A stretch of 64,000 nucleotides of DNA from Streptomyces sp. DI166. Lineage in GTDB: Bacteria > Actinomycetota > Actinomycetes > Streptomycetales > Streptomycetaceae. The notes under the pieces are model-generated. The model worked only from the letters and a program-made list of their open reading frames with translations. It ran no database searches and was not told the origin of the DNA. The position numbers and the translations under genes were made by a program. Position 1 is the first letter of the stretch. Each line of letters opens with the position of its first letter. The stretch is taken from the NCBI RefSeq assembly GCF_900091315.1, contig NZ_FLSP01000003.1, positions 1 through 64,000 of the forward strand, in the 5' to 3' direction. This document shows positions 34,868-42,603 of this stretch, in pieces.

Positions 34868-35415
34868 GGGGCTGCTCCTCGGGAGGGCGGACGGCTCGGG
34901 CGGGGCCCGAATGCATGCCCGGCCAGGATAGGCGGGCGGGCCGGGGGCGGGTCGGGGGGTTTCGGTGGGTGGGCTCCCGAGGGGCCCCTGCGAGCCCTTC
35001 GAACGGCCCCCTGCGAGCCTTAGGACCACCCGCGAGGCCCCCCTGACGGCGCCCCTGCGAGGGCGGGTGGGCGGGTCTGGGCAGCTTCGTGAGGCTCTGG
35101 TCGGCTCCCGCGGGGCCTTGGGCGGTTTTCTGCGAGCCTTCTGAGCGGCTCCTGCGAAGCCTTGGGGGCCTTCTGTGAGGCTCTGGTCGGCCCCTGCGGC
35201 GTTCTTGGGCGGTCTCCTGCGAGGGTTCTGCGCGGCTCCTGCGGGGCCTTGGGCGGTCCCATGTGAGGCTCTGGTCGGCTCCCGCGAGGCCTCGGGGGGT
35301 CTTCCGCGAGGCCTGGGCGGCCCCCTGCGAGGTTCCGGCGAGGCCTCTGGCGGCCCCCGGTGGGGGCTCTGGTGGGAGAATTGGGGTGGGTGGTCCTCGC
35401 AGGGCGGAGGTTGTC
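34868..35415. other. Non-coding region holding a degenerate repeat array
   Basis: These 548 bases separate the divergent SDR and NTF2-like genes. The first 90 or so bases belong to the SDR promoter side. About 34981-35395 is a degenerate short repeat array. GGCGGAGG at 35404-35411 is the ribosome-binding site of the NTF2-like gene. Long open frames on the minus strand here consist only of the translated repeat. Confidence 0.75.
34981..35395. repeat. Degenerate 20-23-bp tandem repeat array, about 17 copies
   Basis: Reading on the plus strand, units approximate GGCTCCTGCGAGGCCTTGGGC and variants such as CTGTGAGGCTCTGGTC. The near-constant core is CTGCGAGG. Copies vary by substitutions and one- to three-base indels, so the array is old. 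A loose higher-order alternation of TTGGGC-type and CTGGTC-type endings is visible. Confidence 0.8.
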
Positions 35416-35844
35416 ATGGGACAGGCTCGTGAGGTGATGGACCGGCTGACCGCGGCGGTCACCGGGGAGCCGGATCTGAAGGCGCTGGCGGAGCTGTTCG
35501 CGGAGGACGCCGTGGCGGTGACGCCCGATGAGGGGGAAGTGACCGGGCGGGACCACATCGTCGAGTACTTCCGGCAGATGACGGACGCGGTGCCGAACGC
35601 GGTCTTCGAGCCCCTGAACGAGTACGAGGCCGGGGACACCGCGATCGATGAGGGGTTCTTCAGCGGGATCAACAGCGGCCCCATCGCGCTGCCGGACGGG
35701 CAGTCGCTGCCCGCGACCGGGAAGCCCGTCAAGCTGCGGGGTGTGGACTTCGCCACCGTCCGGGACGGGAGGATCGTCAGTTACCGGCTCTACTTCGATC
35801 AGATGGAGTTCCTGGGGCAGCTCGGTCTGCTGCCGGAGGACTGA
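35416..35844 (+). CDS. NTF2-like (SnoaL-fold) protein
   Basis: A 142-residue protein with the cone-like NTF2 fold pattern: helix MGQAREVMDRLTAAV, then LAELFAEDAVAVTPDEGEVTGRDHIVEYF, and strands ending KLRGVDFATVRDGRIVSYRLYFDQMEFLGQLGLL. Such proteins are small isomerases, cyclases or ligand binders. The acidic residues around AEDAV and the pocket strands are present, but no substrate can be assigned. A good GGAGG lies 5 bases before ATG 35416. It stands alone between the repeat array and the convergent ynfA-type gene. Confidence 0.87.
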   Translation: MGQAREVMDRLTAAVTGEPDLKALAELFAEDAVAVTPDEGEVTGRDHIVEYFRQMTDAVPNAVFEPLNEYEAGDTAIDEGFFSGINSGPIALPDGQSLPATGKPVKLRGVDFATVRDGRIVSYRLYFDQMEFLGQLGLLPED

Positions 35845-35850
35845 GGGCCG

Positions 35851-36189
35851 TCAGCCCTCGCCGCGCGGGGCGTACATGATCACGGCCATCCCCGCGAGGC
35901 AGATCAGTGCGCCGACCACGTCCCAGCGGTCGGGCCGGTAGCCGTCCGCGACCATGCCCCAGGCGAGCGAGCCGGCCACGAAGACCCCGCCGTACGCGGC
36001 GAGGATGCGGCCGAACTCGGCGTCCGGCTGGAGGGTGGCGACGAAGCCGTAGGCACCGAGGGCCAGCACGCCGCCGCCGATCCACAGCCAGCCGCGGTGC
36101 TCGCGTACGCCCTGCCAGACCAGCCAGGCGCCGCCGATCTCGAAGAGGGCGGCGACGACGAACAGGACGGCGGAGCGCAGTACGGACAT
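35851..36189 (-). CDS. YnfA/UPF0060 family membrane protein
   Basis: A 112-residue protein with four hydrophobic helices and almost no loops: [60 protein letters not shown] and [17 protein letters not shown]. The motif [18 protein letters not shown] and [18 protein letters not shown] are family signatures. It resembles small multidrug resistance transporters, but the transport function is unproven. The stop lies 6 bases from the convergent NTF2-like gene. Length is normal. Confidence 0.92.
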   Translation of the reverse strand: MSVLRSAVLFVVAALFEIGGAWLVWQGVREHRGWLWIGGGVLALGAYGFVATLQPDAEFGRILAAYGGVFVAGSLAWGMVADGYRPDRWDVVGALICLAGMAVIMYAPRGEG

Positions 36190-36315
36190 GGGCGCAGCTT
36201 GGCATAAGGGGCCTCGGGCGGACCGGGGTCTGTCACCTGTTGGACGGCGCCTGCCGTATGCCCCACGTGGCATACATCCGTACGACAAAACGACCGGATG
36301 GACGGGAGTGGACGT

Positions 36316-36789
36316 ATGCGCGGTGCGCGGGTGTGCGGGGCCGGAGTGATGGCGGCGGCGTTGCTGGTGGGAGGGGCGTCGGGGGCGGCCGGTGCCGTGC
36401 GAGGGCCGGAGGCGGATCTGGCGTACCACGGGTCCGCGTCGCTGGTCGGCGGTGAGGTCGATCTGCGGTTCACGCCCCGCAACCACGGGCCCTCGGCGGT
36501 GCCCGACGCGACGGTGCGGCTGCGCTGGTCGGAGCCGCTGGCGGACCGGCAGGAGCTGCCCGACGGGTGTGCGCGGGCCGGGACGCGGGCGGTGCTGTGC
36601 CGGGTGGGGGCGCTGGGCGCGGACGAGTTCGGGGAGCGGATCGCGCTGCGGGTACGGCTGCGGGACGCGTCCTCCGAGGTGGAGCTGGAGATGGACACGG
36701 TGTGGAGCGGCGGGGCCGTGGACCGGAACCCGGCCAATGACCGGCAGCGGGTGCTGATCCTGGAGACGGGGGACGCGTACTACTTCTAG
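36316..36789 (+). CDS. Secreted beta-sandwich (DUF11-like) protein
   Basis: A 157-residue exported protein. A basic start and alanine-rich helix ([20 protein letters not shown]) end near an AGA-type signal peptidase I site. The mature part reads like a single Ig-like DUF11 or CARDB domain: [36 protein letters not shown], a Cys pair (GCARAG, VLCRVG) and [13 protein letters not shown]. Such domains are usually surface modules. GGGAGTGG upstream supports ATG 36316 over the in-frame ATG at 36298. No enzymatic residues are evident. Confidence 0.82.
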   Translation: MRGARVCGAGVMAAALLVGGASGAAGAVRGPEADLAYHGSASLVGGEVDLRFTPRNHGPSAVPDATVRLRWSEPLADRQELPDGCARAGTRAVLCRVGALGADEFGERIALRVRLRDASSEVELEMDTVWSGGAVDRNPANDRQRVLILETGDAYYF

Positions 36790-36813
36790 CGCCCCCGGGC
36801 GCGCCCCCCGTGG

Positions 36814-37227
36814 TTAGGCCGCCTGCTCCTCGTTCGCCGCGTCGTACCGCTCGCGGGCCTCGTGGACCTGTTCGATGTGGGTCTCGGCCCAGTCCTTCAC
36901 GGCCATCAGCAGCAGGGCCAGGCTGTGGCCGAGGGGGGTCAGTTCGTAGTCGACGCGGACCGGTACGGACGGGGTGACCTGACGGGTGAGGATGCCGTCG
37001 CGTTCCAGGGCGCGCAGCGTCTGGGTGAGCATCTTGGGGCTCACCCCGGCGATCTTGCGGCCGAGGTCGCTGTAGCGCATGGGGCCGGAGGCGAGCGCGG
37101 AGACGACGAGGCTGACCCACTTGTCGCTGAGCCGGTCCAGGAGCTGGTTGGTGGGGCAGCCCTTGATGAACGCGTCGTACTCGCGGCGGGCCTGCTCGCG
37201 TCGCTGTGCCGCCGTCATCGTCGCCAT
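36814..37227 (-). CDS. HxlR-family transcriptional regulator
   Basis: A 137-residue winged-helix regulator. The conserved N-terminal GCPTNQLLDRLSDKWVSLVV carries the cysteine that in HypR-like members senses disulfide or electrophile stress. MRYSDLGRKIAGVSPKMLTQTLRALERDGILTR is the DNA-reading unit and YELTPLGHSL the wing. It is divergent from the quinone oxidoreductase gene with about 125 bases between starts, the usual arrangement in which the regulator controls the reductase. Confidence 0.93.
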   Translation of the reverse strand: MATMTAAQRREQARREYDAFIKGCPTNQLLDRLSDKWVSLVVSALASGPMRYSDLGRKIAGVSPKMLTQTLRALERDGILTRQVTPSVPVRVDYELTPLGHSLALLLMAVKDWAETHIEQVHEARERYDAANEEQAA

Positions 37228-37353
37228 GGCTCACCTCTGGGGTATGTACGCACCTTTGGGTAACTCCTTACGAATCGATAGTAGCTCTTCCTAGGGTTGC
37301 GGAGGCCGAGGAGATACCGAGGCTTTCGCAAGGGCTTGAGGAGCTGTTTCGAC

Positions 37354-38238
37354 ATGCGTGCAGCAGTGGTGACGACGTTCGGCGGACCCGAGGCCGTGGA
37401 GGTCGTGGAGGTCGAGGTGCCCGAGCCGGGTGCGCGCCAGGTCCGGATCAAGGTGGCGGCGGCCGCGCTGAACCCGGTCGACGCCGGACTGCGGGAAGGC
37501 GTCTTCGGGGGCGCGGGCACCCAGATCGGCCTGGGCTGGGACGTCGCGGGCGTGGTGGACGCCGTCGGTGCGGAGGCGGACTGGAGCGTCGGTGACGAGG
37601 TGGTGGCCCTGCACTACGGCATGGGCAAGTCGCTGGGCACCCACGCCGAGTACGTGGTAGTGGACGCCGACGCGGTGGCCAAGGCCCCGGCGGGTGTGGA
37701 CGCCGTCCTGGCGGCCACTCTTCCCCTGAACGCCCTGACTGCCGCGCAGGCCCTGGCCGGGCTGGGGGTGGAGCCGGGGCAGAAGCTGCTGGTCACCGGT
37801 GCCGCGGGCGCGGTCGGCGGGTACGCCCTCCAGCTCGCCGCGCACCGGGGCATCGAGGCGACGGCCCTGGCCCGGCCGGGCAGCGAGGAGCTCGTACGGT
37901 CGCTGGGCGCGGCCCGGATCGCGGACGCCGACGAGGGCGGCTTCGACGCCGTACTGGACGCGGCGGCCCTCGGTGAGCCGGCCCTGGCCCGGGTCCGCGA
38001 CGGCGGCGCCTACCTGGGTGTCCACCCGGGCGGCGAACCGGCGTCCGAGCGCGGGGTGCGGGTCGCCGCGGTCGAGGTTCGCGCCGACGGCCGTCAGCTC
38101 GCCGAGCTGGTCGACCTGGCCGAGAAGGGCGTCCTGACCCTCCGGGTCGCGGAGACCTACGCCCTGGTCGACGCGGTGAAGGCGCACGCCCGCCTGGCGG
38201 AGGGCGGTGTCCGGGGGCGGCTGGTGCTGGTGCCGTGA
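37354..38238 (+). CDS. Zinc-independent quinone oxidoreductase, MDR family
   Basis: A 294-residue medium-chain dehydrogenase/reductase without zinc ligands. The N-terminal MRAAVVTTFGGPEAVEVVEV and VAAAALNPVDAGLREG are typical of NADPH:quinone reductases; the cofactor motif is VTGAAGAVGGYALQLAAHRG. It reduces quinones or enones with NAD(P)H. ATG 37354 starts the domain; TTGAGGAGCTG at 37336-37346 is the ribosome-binding site. The divergent HxlR regulator probably senses its substrate. A G-rich repeat array begins 3 bases after the stop. Confidence 0.92.
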   Translation: MRAAVVTTFGGPEAVEVVEVEVPEPGARQVRIKVAAAALNPVDAGLREGVFGGAGTQIGLGWDVAGVVDAVGAEADWSVGDEVVALHYGMGKSLGTHAEYVVVDADAVAKAPAGVDAVLAATLPLNALTAAQALAGLGVEPGQKLLVTGAAGAVGGYALQLAAHRGIEATALARPGSEELVRSLGAARIADADEGGFDAVLDAAALGEPALARVRDGGAYLGVHPGGEPASERGVRVAAVEVRADGRQLAELVDLAEKGVLTLRVAETYALVDAVKAHARLAEGGVRGRLVLVP

Positions 38239-38241
38239 GGC

Positions 38242-38408
38242 GGGGCCGGCCGGACAGGCGGGGGCCGGCTGGACAGGGGGCCGGCTGGACAGGGGACCGG
38301 CCGGACCGGGGGACCAGCTGGACAGGGGACCGGCTGGACCGGGGACCAGCTGGACAGGGGGCCGGCTGGACCGGGGACCAGCTGGACAGGGGGCCGGCTG
38401 GACAGGGA
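38242..38408 (+). repeat. G-rich 16-18-bp tandem repeat, about 10 copies
   Basis: Units follow GG(G)GNCCGGCTGGACAGG, alternating CCGGCTGGAC and CCAGCTGGAC variants and ACAGG and ACCGG ends. It starts immediately after the quinone oxidoreductase stop and ends just before the AraC-type gene. Runs of four or five G recur every 16-18 bases on the plus strand, so the transcript could form G-quadruplexes. Confidence 0.87.
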
Positions 38409-38423
38409 AGCCGTCGGACCCCC

Positions 38424-39242
38424 TCAGTCCCCCCGTACCGCCCGCGCGTACGCCGTGGGGGACACCCCGAGTGTCCCCGTGAACGCGCGCACCAGGTGGG
38501 ACTGGTCCGCGTAGCCCAGGGTGGCTGCCAGGCCCGACCAGTCAGTGTCCGCGGAGTCCGCCCGGTCGAGGGCGTCGTGGAGGCGGTAGCGCAGGATCGT
38601 CCACTTGGGGCTGACCCCGACGTACGCGGAGAACAGGCGTTGCAGGGAGCGGACCGACAGGCCCTGTGAGCGGGCGAAGTCCGCGACCCGGTTCACCGAG
38701 CGGTCCGTGCGGATCCGGGCGACCAGGTCGGCAGCCAGGTCCTCCTGGGGGTCCGCGGTGTGCGGGACCGACAGCAGGAAGGCGTCCAGGGCCCGCACGC
38801 GGGCCTCGTCGCCCTCCGCCGTGACGATCCGCCTCGCCTCTTCCGGGGTCGCCTGTCCCAGCACCTCCCCGGCGGGGAGCGCGCGGCCGGTCCAGTGGGA
38901 GACCGGGGCCTCCGGGGCGAACGGGCGGAAGGCGCCGGGCCGGAACTTCACCCCGCACACCCGGCCGCGGCCCGTCAGCCTGCGGGCGTACAGGCCCAGC
39001 GCCACGCCCGTCAGCTCGGCGTAGGGCGGGCCCGCGTCCTCGTCCCACTGGAAGGTCAGGTTGACCGAGGGGTGCGGGACGGTGTGGGCGACGTAGGGCT
39101 CGGGGAGGTCCCAGTCGATCAGCCAGTACCACTCGACGTAGGGGCGCAGCGGCTCGGCGGGGAGGTGGCGGCGGAAGCGGACGCGGGAGAGCAGGCCCGA
39201 CGGGTCCACGATGCCGCGGGTGTCGTCCTGACGGGCGTCCAT
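38424..39242 (-). CDS. AraC-family transcriptional regulator
   Basis: A 272-residue regulator. The N-terminal sensing part is a DUF6597-like cupin (LRPYVEWYWLIDWDLPEPYV, HTVPHPSVNLTFQWDED, VCGVKFRPGAFRPF). The C-terminal AraC domain has two helix-turn-helices: NRVADFARSQGLSVRSLQRL and SGLAATLGYADQSHLVRAF. It is divergent from the TIGR03086-type gene, with 62 bases between starts, so it likely controls that gene. The stop lies just beyond the G-rich repeat array. Confidence 0.93.
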   Translation of the reverse strand: MDARQDDTRGIVDPSGLLSRVRFRRHLPAEPLRPYVEWYWLIDWDLPEPYVAHTVPHPSVNLTFQWDEDAGPPYAELTGVALGLYARRLTGRGRVCGVKFRPGAFRPFAPEAPVSHWTGRALPAGEVLGQATPEEARRIVTAEGDEARVRALDAFLLSVPHTADPQEDLAADLVARIRTDRSVNRVADFARSQGLSVRSLQRLFSAYVGVSPKWTILRYRLHDALDRADSADTDWSGLAATLGYADQSHLVRAFTGTLGVSPTAYARAVRGD

Positions 39243-39304
39243 GCCGGGATCGTATGTCGCGTTTCTTCAAGAAGCGCGGCCCTGCCCGCTCCTACGGTCG
39301 GGGC

Positions 39305-39910
39305 ATGGACACGAACTCTGTGCACCCCGTGAAGACGTACGGCATCGGTGAGCTGCTGGATCTCGCGCGGGAGCGGGCGGTGCCGGTGCTGCGGGCCGTC
39401 CCCGGTTCCGCGCTCGGCGGCCCGACTCCTTGCTCCGAGTACGACGTCAAGGCGCTGGTCAACCACCTCTTCCAGGTGGTGGTGCAGTTCCAGCGGCTGG
39501 CCGTGAAGGAGAACTCCGACTTCGGCGCCGAGACCCCCGACCTGGTCGGCGCCGACCCCGCGTGGCGGGAGCGGTTCGCGGACGAGGCGCAGCGGCTGGT
39601 GTCGCTCTGGTCCGCGCCCGGCGCCGAGGAGGGCACCACCGGGGCGATGGACATGCCGGCCCGGCTGGTGGGCTCGATGGCGCTGCTCGATCTGACCGTG
39701 CACGTGTGGGACCTGGCCCGGGCCACCGGCCAGGAGTACCCGGGTGCGGACGGGGCCGTGGTGGCGGAGCTGGAAGGCGCGGTCGCGACGCTGGAGCCGA
39801 CCGCCCGGAAGATGGGCGTCTTCGGGGAACCCGTAGCGGTGGCGGAGGACGCCGAGCCCTTCGAGCGGCTGCTCGCCCGCACCGGACGCGACCCGCACTG
39901 GACGCCCTGA
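39305..39910 (+). CDS. TIGR03086-type mycothiol-dependent (DinB fold) protein
   Basis: A 201-residue protein with the maleylpyruvate-isomerase N-terminal/DinB fold. It shows PTPCSEYDVKALVNHLFQVV, with the metal-ligand His, and ALLDLTVHVWDLARATGQEYP, with further His and Asp positions. Members use a metal and often mycothiol for thiol transfer in actinobacteria. The exact substrate is unknown. ATG 39305 is chosen because homologues begin near KTYGIGELLDLARERAV. The divergent AraC-type gene is its probable regulator. Confidence 0.87.
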   Translation: MDTNSVHPVKTYGIGELLDLARERAVPVLRAVPGSALGGPTPCSEYDVKALVNHLFQVVVQFQRLAVKENSDFGAETPDLVGADPAWRERFADEAQRLVSLWSAPGAEEGTTGAMDMPARLVGSMALLDLTVHVWDLARATGQEYPGADGAVVAELEGAVATLEPTARKMGVFGEPVAVAEDAEPFERLLARTGRDPHWTP

Positions 39911-39954
39911 GAGGAGAGGGAATACCACGCCAGGGGTGACCGTTCGAGGGTATA

Positions 39955-39968
39955 GTTGAACGGTCAAC
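39955..39968. promoter_or_regulatory. Inverted repeat operator upstream of the flavin monooxygenase operon
   Basis: GTTGAACGGTCAAC (5-base arms, 4-base spacer) overlaps TATAGT (39951-39956), a good -10 element, 20-33 bases before the LLM gene start. This geometry fits a repressor site, MarR-like in style, but no regulator is adjacent. Confidence 0.55.
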
Positions 39969-39988
39969 AACCTGGAGGGTGAGCGACC

Positions 39989-41074
39989 ATGCAGTTCGGG
40001 ATCTTCAGCGTCGGCGATGTCACGCCGGACCCGACCAACGGCCGGACGCCGACCGAAGCGGAGCGGATCAAGGCCATGGTCGCCATCGCGCTCAAGGCCG
40101 AGGAGGTCGGCCTGGACGTCTTCGCGACCGGCGAGCACCACAACCCGCCGTTCGTGCCGTCCTCGCCGACCACCATGCTCGGCTACGTGGCGGCCCGCAC
40201 CGAGCGGCTGATCCTGTCCACGTCCACCACGCTGATCACCACCAACGACCCGGTGAAGATCGCCGAGGACTTCGCGATGCTCCAGCACCTGGCCGACGGC
40301 CGGGTCGACCTGATGATGGGCCGCGGCAACACCGGCCCGGTCTACCCCTGGTTCGGCAAGGACATCCGCGAGGGCATCAACCTGGCCCTGGAGAACTACA
40401 ACCTGCTCCACCGGCTGTGGCGCGAGGACGTGGTGAACTGGGAGGGCAAGTTCCGCACCCCGCTGCAGGGCTTCACCTCCACACCCCGCCCGCTGGACGG
40501 CGTACCGCCGTTCGTCTGGCACGGCTCCATCCGCTCCCCGGAGATCGCCGAGCAGGCCGCGTACTACGGCGACGGCTTCTTCCACAACAACATCTTCTGG
40601 CCGGCCGACCACACCAAGCGCATGGTCGAGCTGTACCGGACCCGCTACGCCCACTACGGGCACGGCACCCCCGAGCAGGCGATCGTCGGGCTCGGCGGGC
40701 AGGTGTTCATGCGGAAGAACTCCCAGGACGCGGTGAACGAGTTCCGCCCGTACTTCGACAACGCCCCGGTCTACGGCCACGGTCCCTCCCTGGAGGACTT
40801 CACCGCGCAGACCCCGCTGACCGTCGGCTCGCCGCAGCAGGTGATCGAGAAGACCCTGTCCTTCCGCGAGTACGCCGGTGACTACCAGCGCCAGCTGTTC
40901 CTGATGGACCACGCCGGACTGCCGCTGAAGACCGTGCTGGAGCAGCTCGACCTGCTCGGCGAGGAGGTCGTACCGGTGCTGCGCGAGGAGTTCGCCAAGA
41001 ACCGCCCGGCCGATGTGCCGGACGCCCCCACCCACGCCTCTCTCAAGAACGCCCAGGAGGTGACCACCGTATGA
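39989..41074 (+). CDS. LLM-class flavin-dependent monooxygenase
   Basis: A 361-residue luciferase-like TIM-barrel enzyme using reduced flavin. Features are GLDVFATGEHHNPPFVPSSP at the flavin site, LSTSTTLITTNDPVKIAEDF, and LADGRVDLMMGRGNTGPVYPW with the glycine-rich phosphate loop. Its stop overlaps the ATG of an FMN reductase gene, so the pair makes a two-component monooxygenase: the reductase supplies FMNH2, this protein oxidises an unknown substrate. GGAGG lies 10 bases upstream. Confidence 0.93.
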   Translation: MQFGIFSVGDVTPDPTNGRTPTEAERIKAMVAIALKAEEVGLDVFATGEHHNPPFVPSSPTTMLGYVAARTERLILSTSTTLITTNDPVKIAEDFAMLQHLADGRVDLMMGRGNTGPVYPWFGKDIREGINLALENYNLLHRLWREDVVNWEGKFRTPLQGFTSTPRPLDGVPPFVWHGSIRSPEIAEQAAYYGDGFFHNNIFWPADHTKRMVELYRTRYAHYGHGTPEQAIVGLGGQVFMRKNSQDAVNEFRPYFDNAPVYGHGPSLEDFTAQTPLTVGSPQQVIEKTLSFREYAGDYQRQLFLMDHAGLPLKTVLEQLDLLGEEVVPVLREEFAKNRPADVPDAPTHASLKNAQEVTTV

Positions 41075-41661
41075 AGCTCGTCGTCGTCTCGGCGGGACTG
41101 AGCGTCCCGTCCTCCACCCGGCTGCTCGGCGACCGGCTGGCCGCCGCCGCGGCCGCCCGCACCGGGGCCGACATCGAGGTCGTGGAGCTGCGCGACCTCG
41201 CCGTGGAGATCGCGCACAACTTCACCAACGGCTTCGCGGGTACGAAGCTGGCCGCGGCCCAGCGCGCGGTCACCGAGGCGGACGGGCTGATCGTGGTCAC
41301 GCCGGTGTTCTCGGCGTCGTACAGCGGACTGTTCAAGTCGTTCTTCGACGTGCTGGAGCCGGACGCGCTCGCGGGCAAGCCCGTGCTGATCGCCGCGACC
41401 GGCGGCACCGCCCGGCACTCGCTGGTCCTGGAGCACGCCCTGCGCCCCCTGTTCGCGTACCTCAAGGCCGTCGTCGTCCCGACCGGCGTCTACGCGGCCT
41501 CGGAGGACTGGGGCGCGGAGGGCCTGGACGGCAGGATCGAGCGGGCGGCCGGGGAACTGGCCGCGCTGGCGGAGGGACTGGGCCCGGCCCGCCCCGCCAA
41601 GGACGACTTCACCGTCGTCCCGTTCGCCGAACAGCTCGCCGCGATCTCCGAGGCCCGGTGA
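41071..41661 (+). CDS. NAD(P)H-dependent FMN reductase, CE1759 family
   Basis: A 196-residue flavodoxin-fold reductase. It shows the FMN phosphate loop VSAGLSVPSSTRLLGDRLAA, LIVVTPVFSASYSGLFKSFF and VLIAATGGTARHSLVLEHAL. It overlaps the LLM gene by four bases (ATGA) and is its likely flavin supplier. Its last 20 bases are themselves the first copy of the 30-bp repeat array that continues beyond the stop, an unusual arrangement. Confidence 0.93.
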   Translation: MKLVVVSAGLSVPSSTRLLGDRLAAAAAARTGADIEVVELRDLAVEIAHNFTNGFAGTKLAAAQRAVTEADGLIVVTPVFSASYSGLFKSFFDVLEPDALAGKPVLIAATGGTARHSLVLEHALRPLFAYLKAVVVPTGVYAASEDWGAEGLDGRIERAAGELAALAEGLGPARPAKDDFTVVPFAEQLAAISEAR

Positions 41662-41812
41662 GAGGCACGGGCGGTCTCCGAGGCGCGGTGAGAGGCACGG
41701 GCGATCTCCGAGGCGCGGTCAGAGGCACGGGCGATCTCCGAGGCGCGGTGAGAGGCGCCCAGGAAAGGGCCCGGTGAGAGGCGCCCAGGAGAGGGCCCGG
41801 TGAGAGGCGCGT
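41641..41812 (+). repeat. Tandem repeats derived from the 3' end of the FMN reductase gene
   Basis: Four 30-bp units lie in exact register at 41641, 41671, 41701 and 41731. Each has GCGATCTCCGAGG, CGGTGAGAGGCACGG or close variants; the first contains the last six codons and the TGA of the reductase. They are followed by two 26-bp units at 41761 and 41787 sharing CGGTGAGAGGCGC. Clear stepwise duplication of coding sequence into the intergenic region. Confidence 0.9.
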
Positions 41813-41877
41813 AAGAAGGGGGCCCGCGGGCGTACTCGCCGGGCCGCCCGGCCCCCGGCCTTGGCACACTGAAAGGC

Positions 41878-42603
41878 GTGCCTCACACCGTGCTCCTCGC
41901 CGAAGACGACCGCGCCATCCGGCACGCCCTGGAGCGTGCCCTGACCCTGGAGGGCTACCGGGTCACCGCGGTCGCCGACGGCGTGGAGGCGCTGGCGCAG
42001 GCCCACACCGCGACGCCGGACGTGCTCGTCCTGGACGTGATGATGCCCGGCATCGACGGCCTCCAGGTCTGCCGGGTGCTGCGCGCCGAGGGCGACCGCA
42101 CCCCCATCCTGATGCTGACCGCGCTCGTGGAGACCCAGGACCGGATCGCCGGCCTGGACGCGGGCGCCGACGACTACGTCGTCAAACCCTTCGACGTCGA
42201 GGAGGTCTTCGCCCGGCTGCGTGCCCTGCTCCGCCGCACCGGCCAGACCGAGACCGGCGCCGCCGCCGACGTGCCCAAGCAGGAGCCCGAGCAGGCCGAC
42301 GAGCGGATGCTGGAGGCGGCCGGGCTGCGCATGGACCCGCAGGCCCGCCGGGCCTGGCGCGGCGAGCGCGAGCTGGAACTGACCCGCACCGAGTTCGAGC
42401 TGCTGGAACTGCTCGTGCGCAACGCCGGCATCGTCCTCGACCACGCCACCATCTACGACAAGATCTGGGGCTACGACTTCGGCCCCGGCTCCAAGAACCT
42501 CGCCGTCTACGTCGGCTACCTGCGCCGCAAGCTCGACCAGCCCGGCGCCCCGCCGCTGATCCACACGGTGCGAGGGGTGGGTTACGTGCTGCGGGCGGAC
42601 TGA
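41878..42603 (+). CDS. OmpR-family response regulator (MprA-like)
   Basis: A 241-residue response regulator. The receiver domain (1-125) has LAEDDRAIRHALERALTLEG, the phosphorylated Asp in LVLDVMMPGIDG, LMLTALVE and the conserved Lys in YVVKPFDVEEVF. A Gln/Glu linker leads to the winged-helix output domain (LELTRTEFELLELLVRNAGI; HTVRGVGYVLRAD). It begins at GTG 41878 just after the repeat array and is followed directly by its kinase gene. The regulon is unknown; the organisation resembles MprAB-type envelope-stress systems. Confidence 0.94.
   Translation: MPHTVLLAEDDRAIRHALERALTLEGYRVTAVADGVEALAQAHTATPDVLVLDVMMPGIDGLQVCRVLRAEGDRTPILMLTALVETQDRIAGLDAGADDYVVKPFDVEEVFARLRALLRRTGQTETGAAADVPKQEPEQADERMLEAAGLRMDPQARRAWRGERELELTRTEFELLELLVRNAGIVLDHATIYDKIWGYDFGPGSKNLAVYVGYLRRKLDQPGAPPLIHTVRGVGYVLRAD

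Noticed and set aside
34868..35756. N-terminal extension of the SDR gene through the repeat array
   Set aside because: The extension only translates the degenerate repeat (GLAG, RRSR, SQKTAQ-like words); the SDR domain starts at 34867.
38242..38408. CRISPR array
   Set aside because: Repeats are contiguous with no unique spacers and no cas genes nearby. The same applies to the arrays at 9878, 34981 and 41641.
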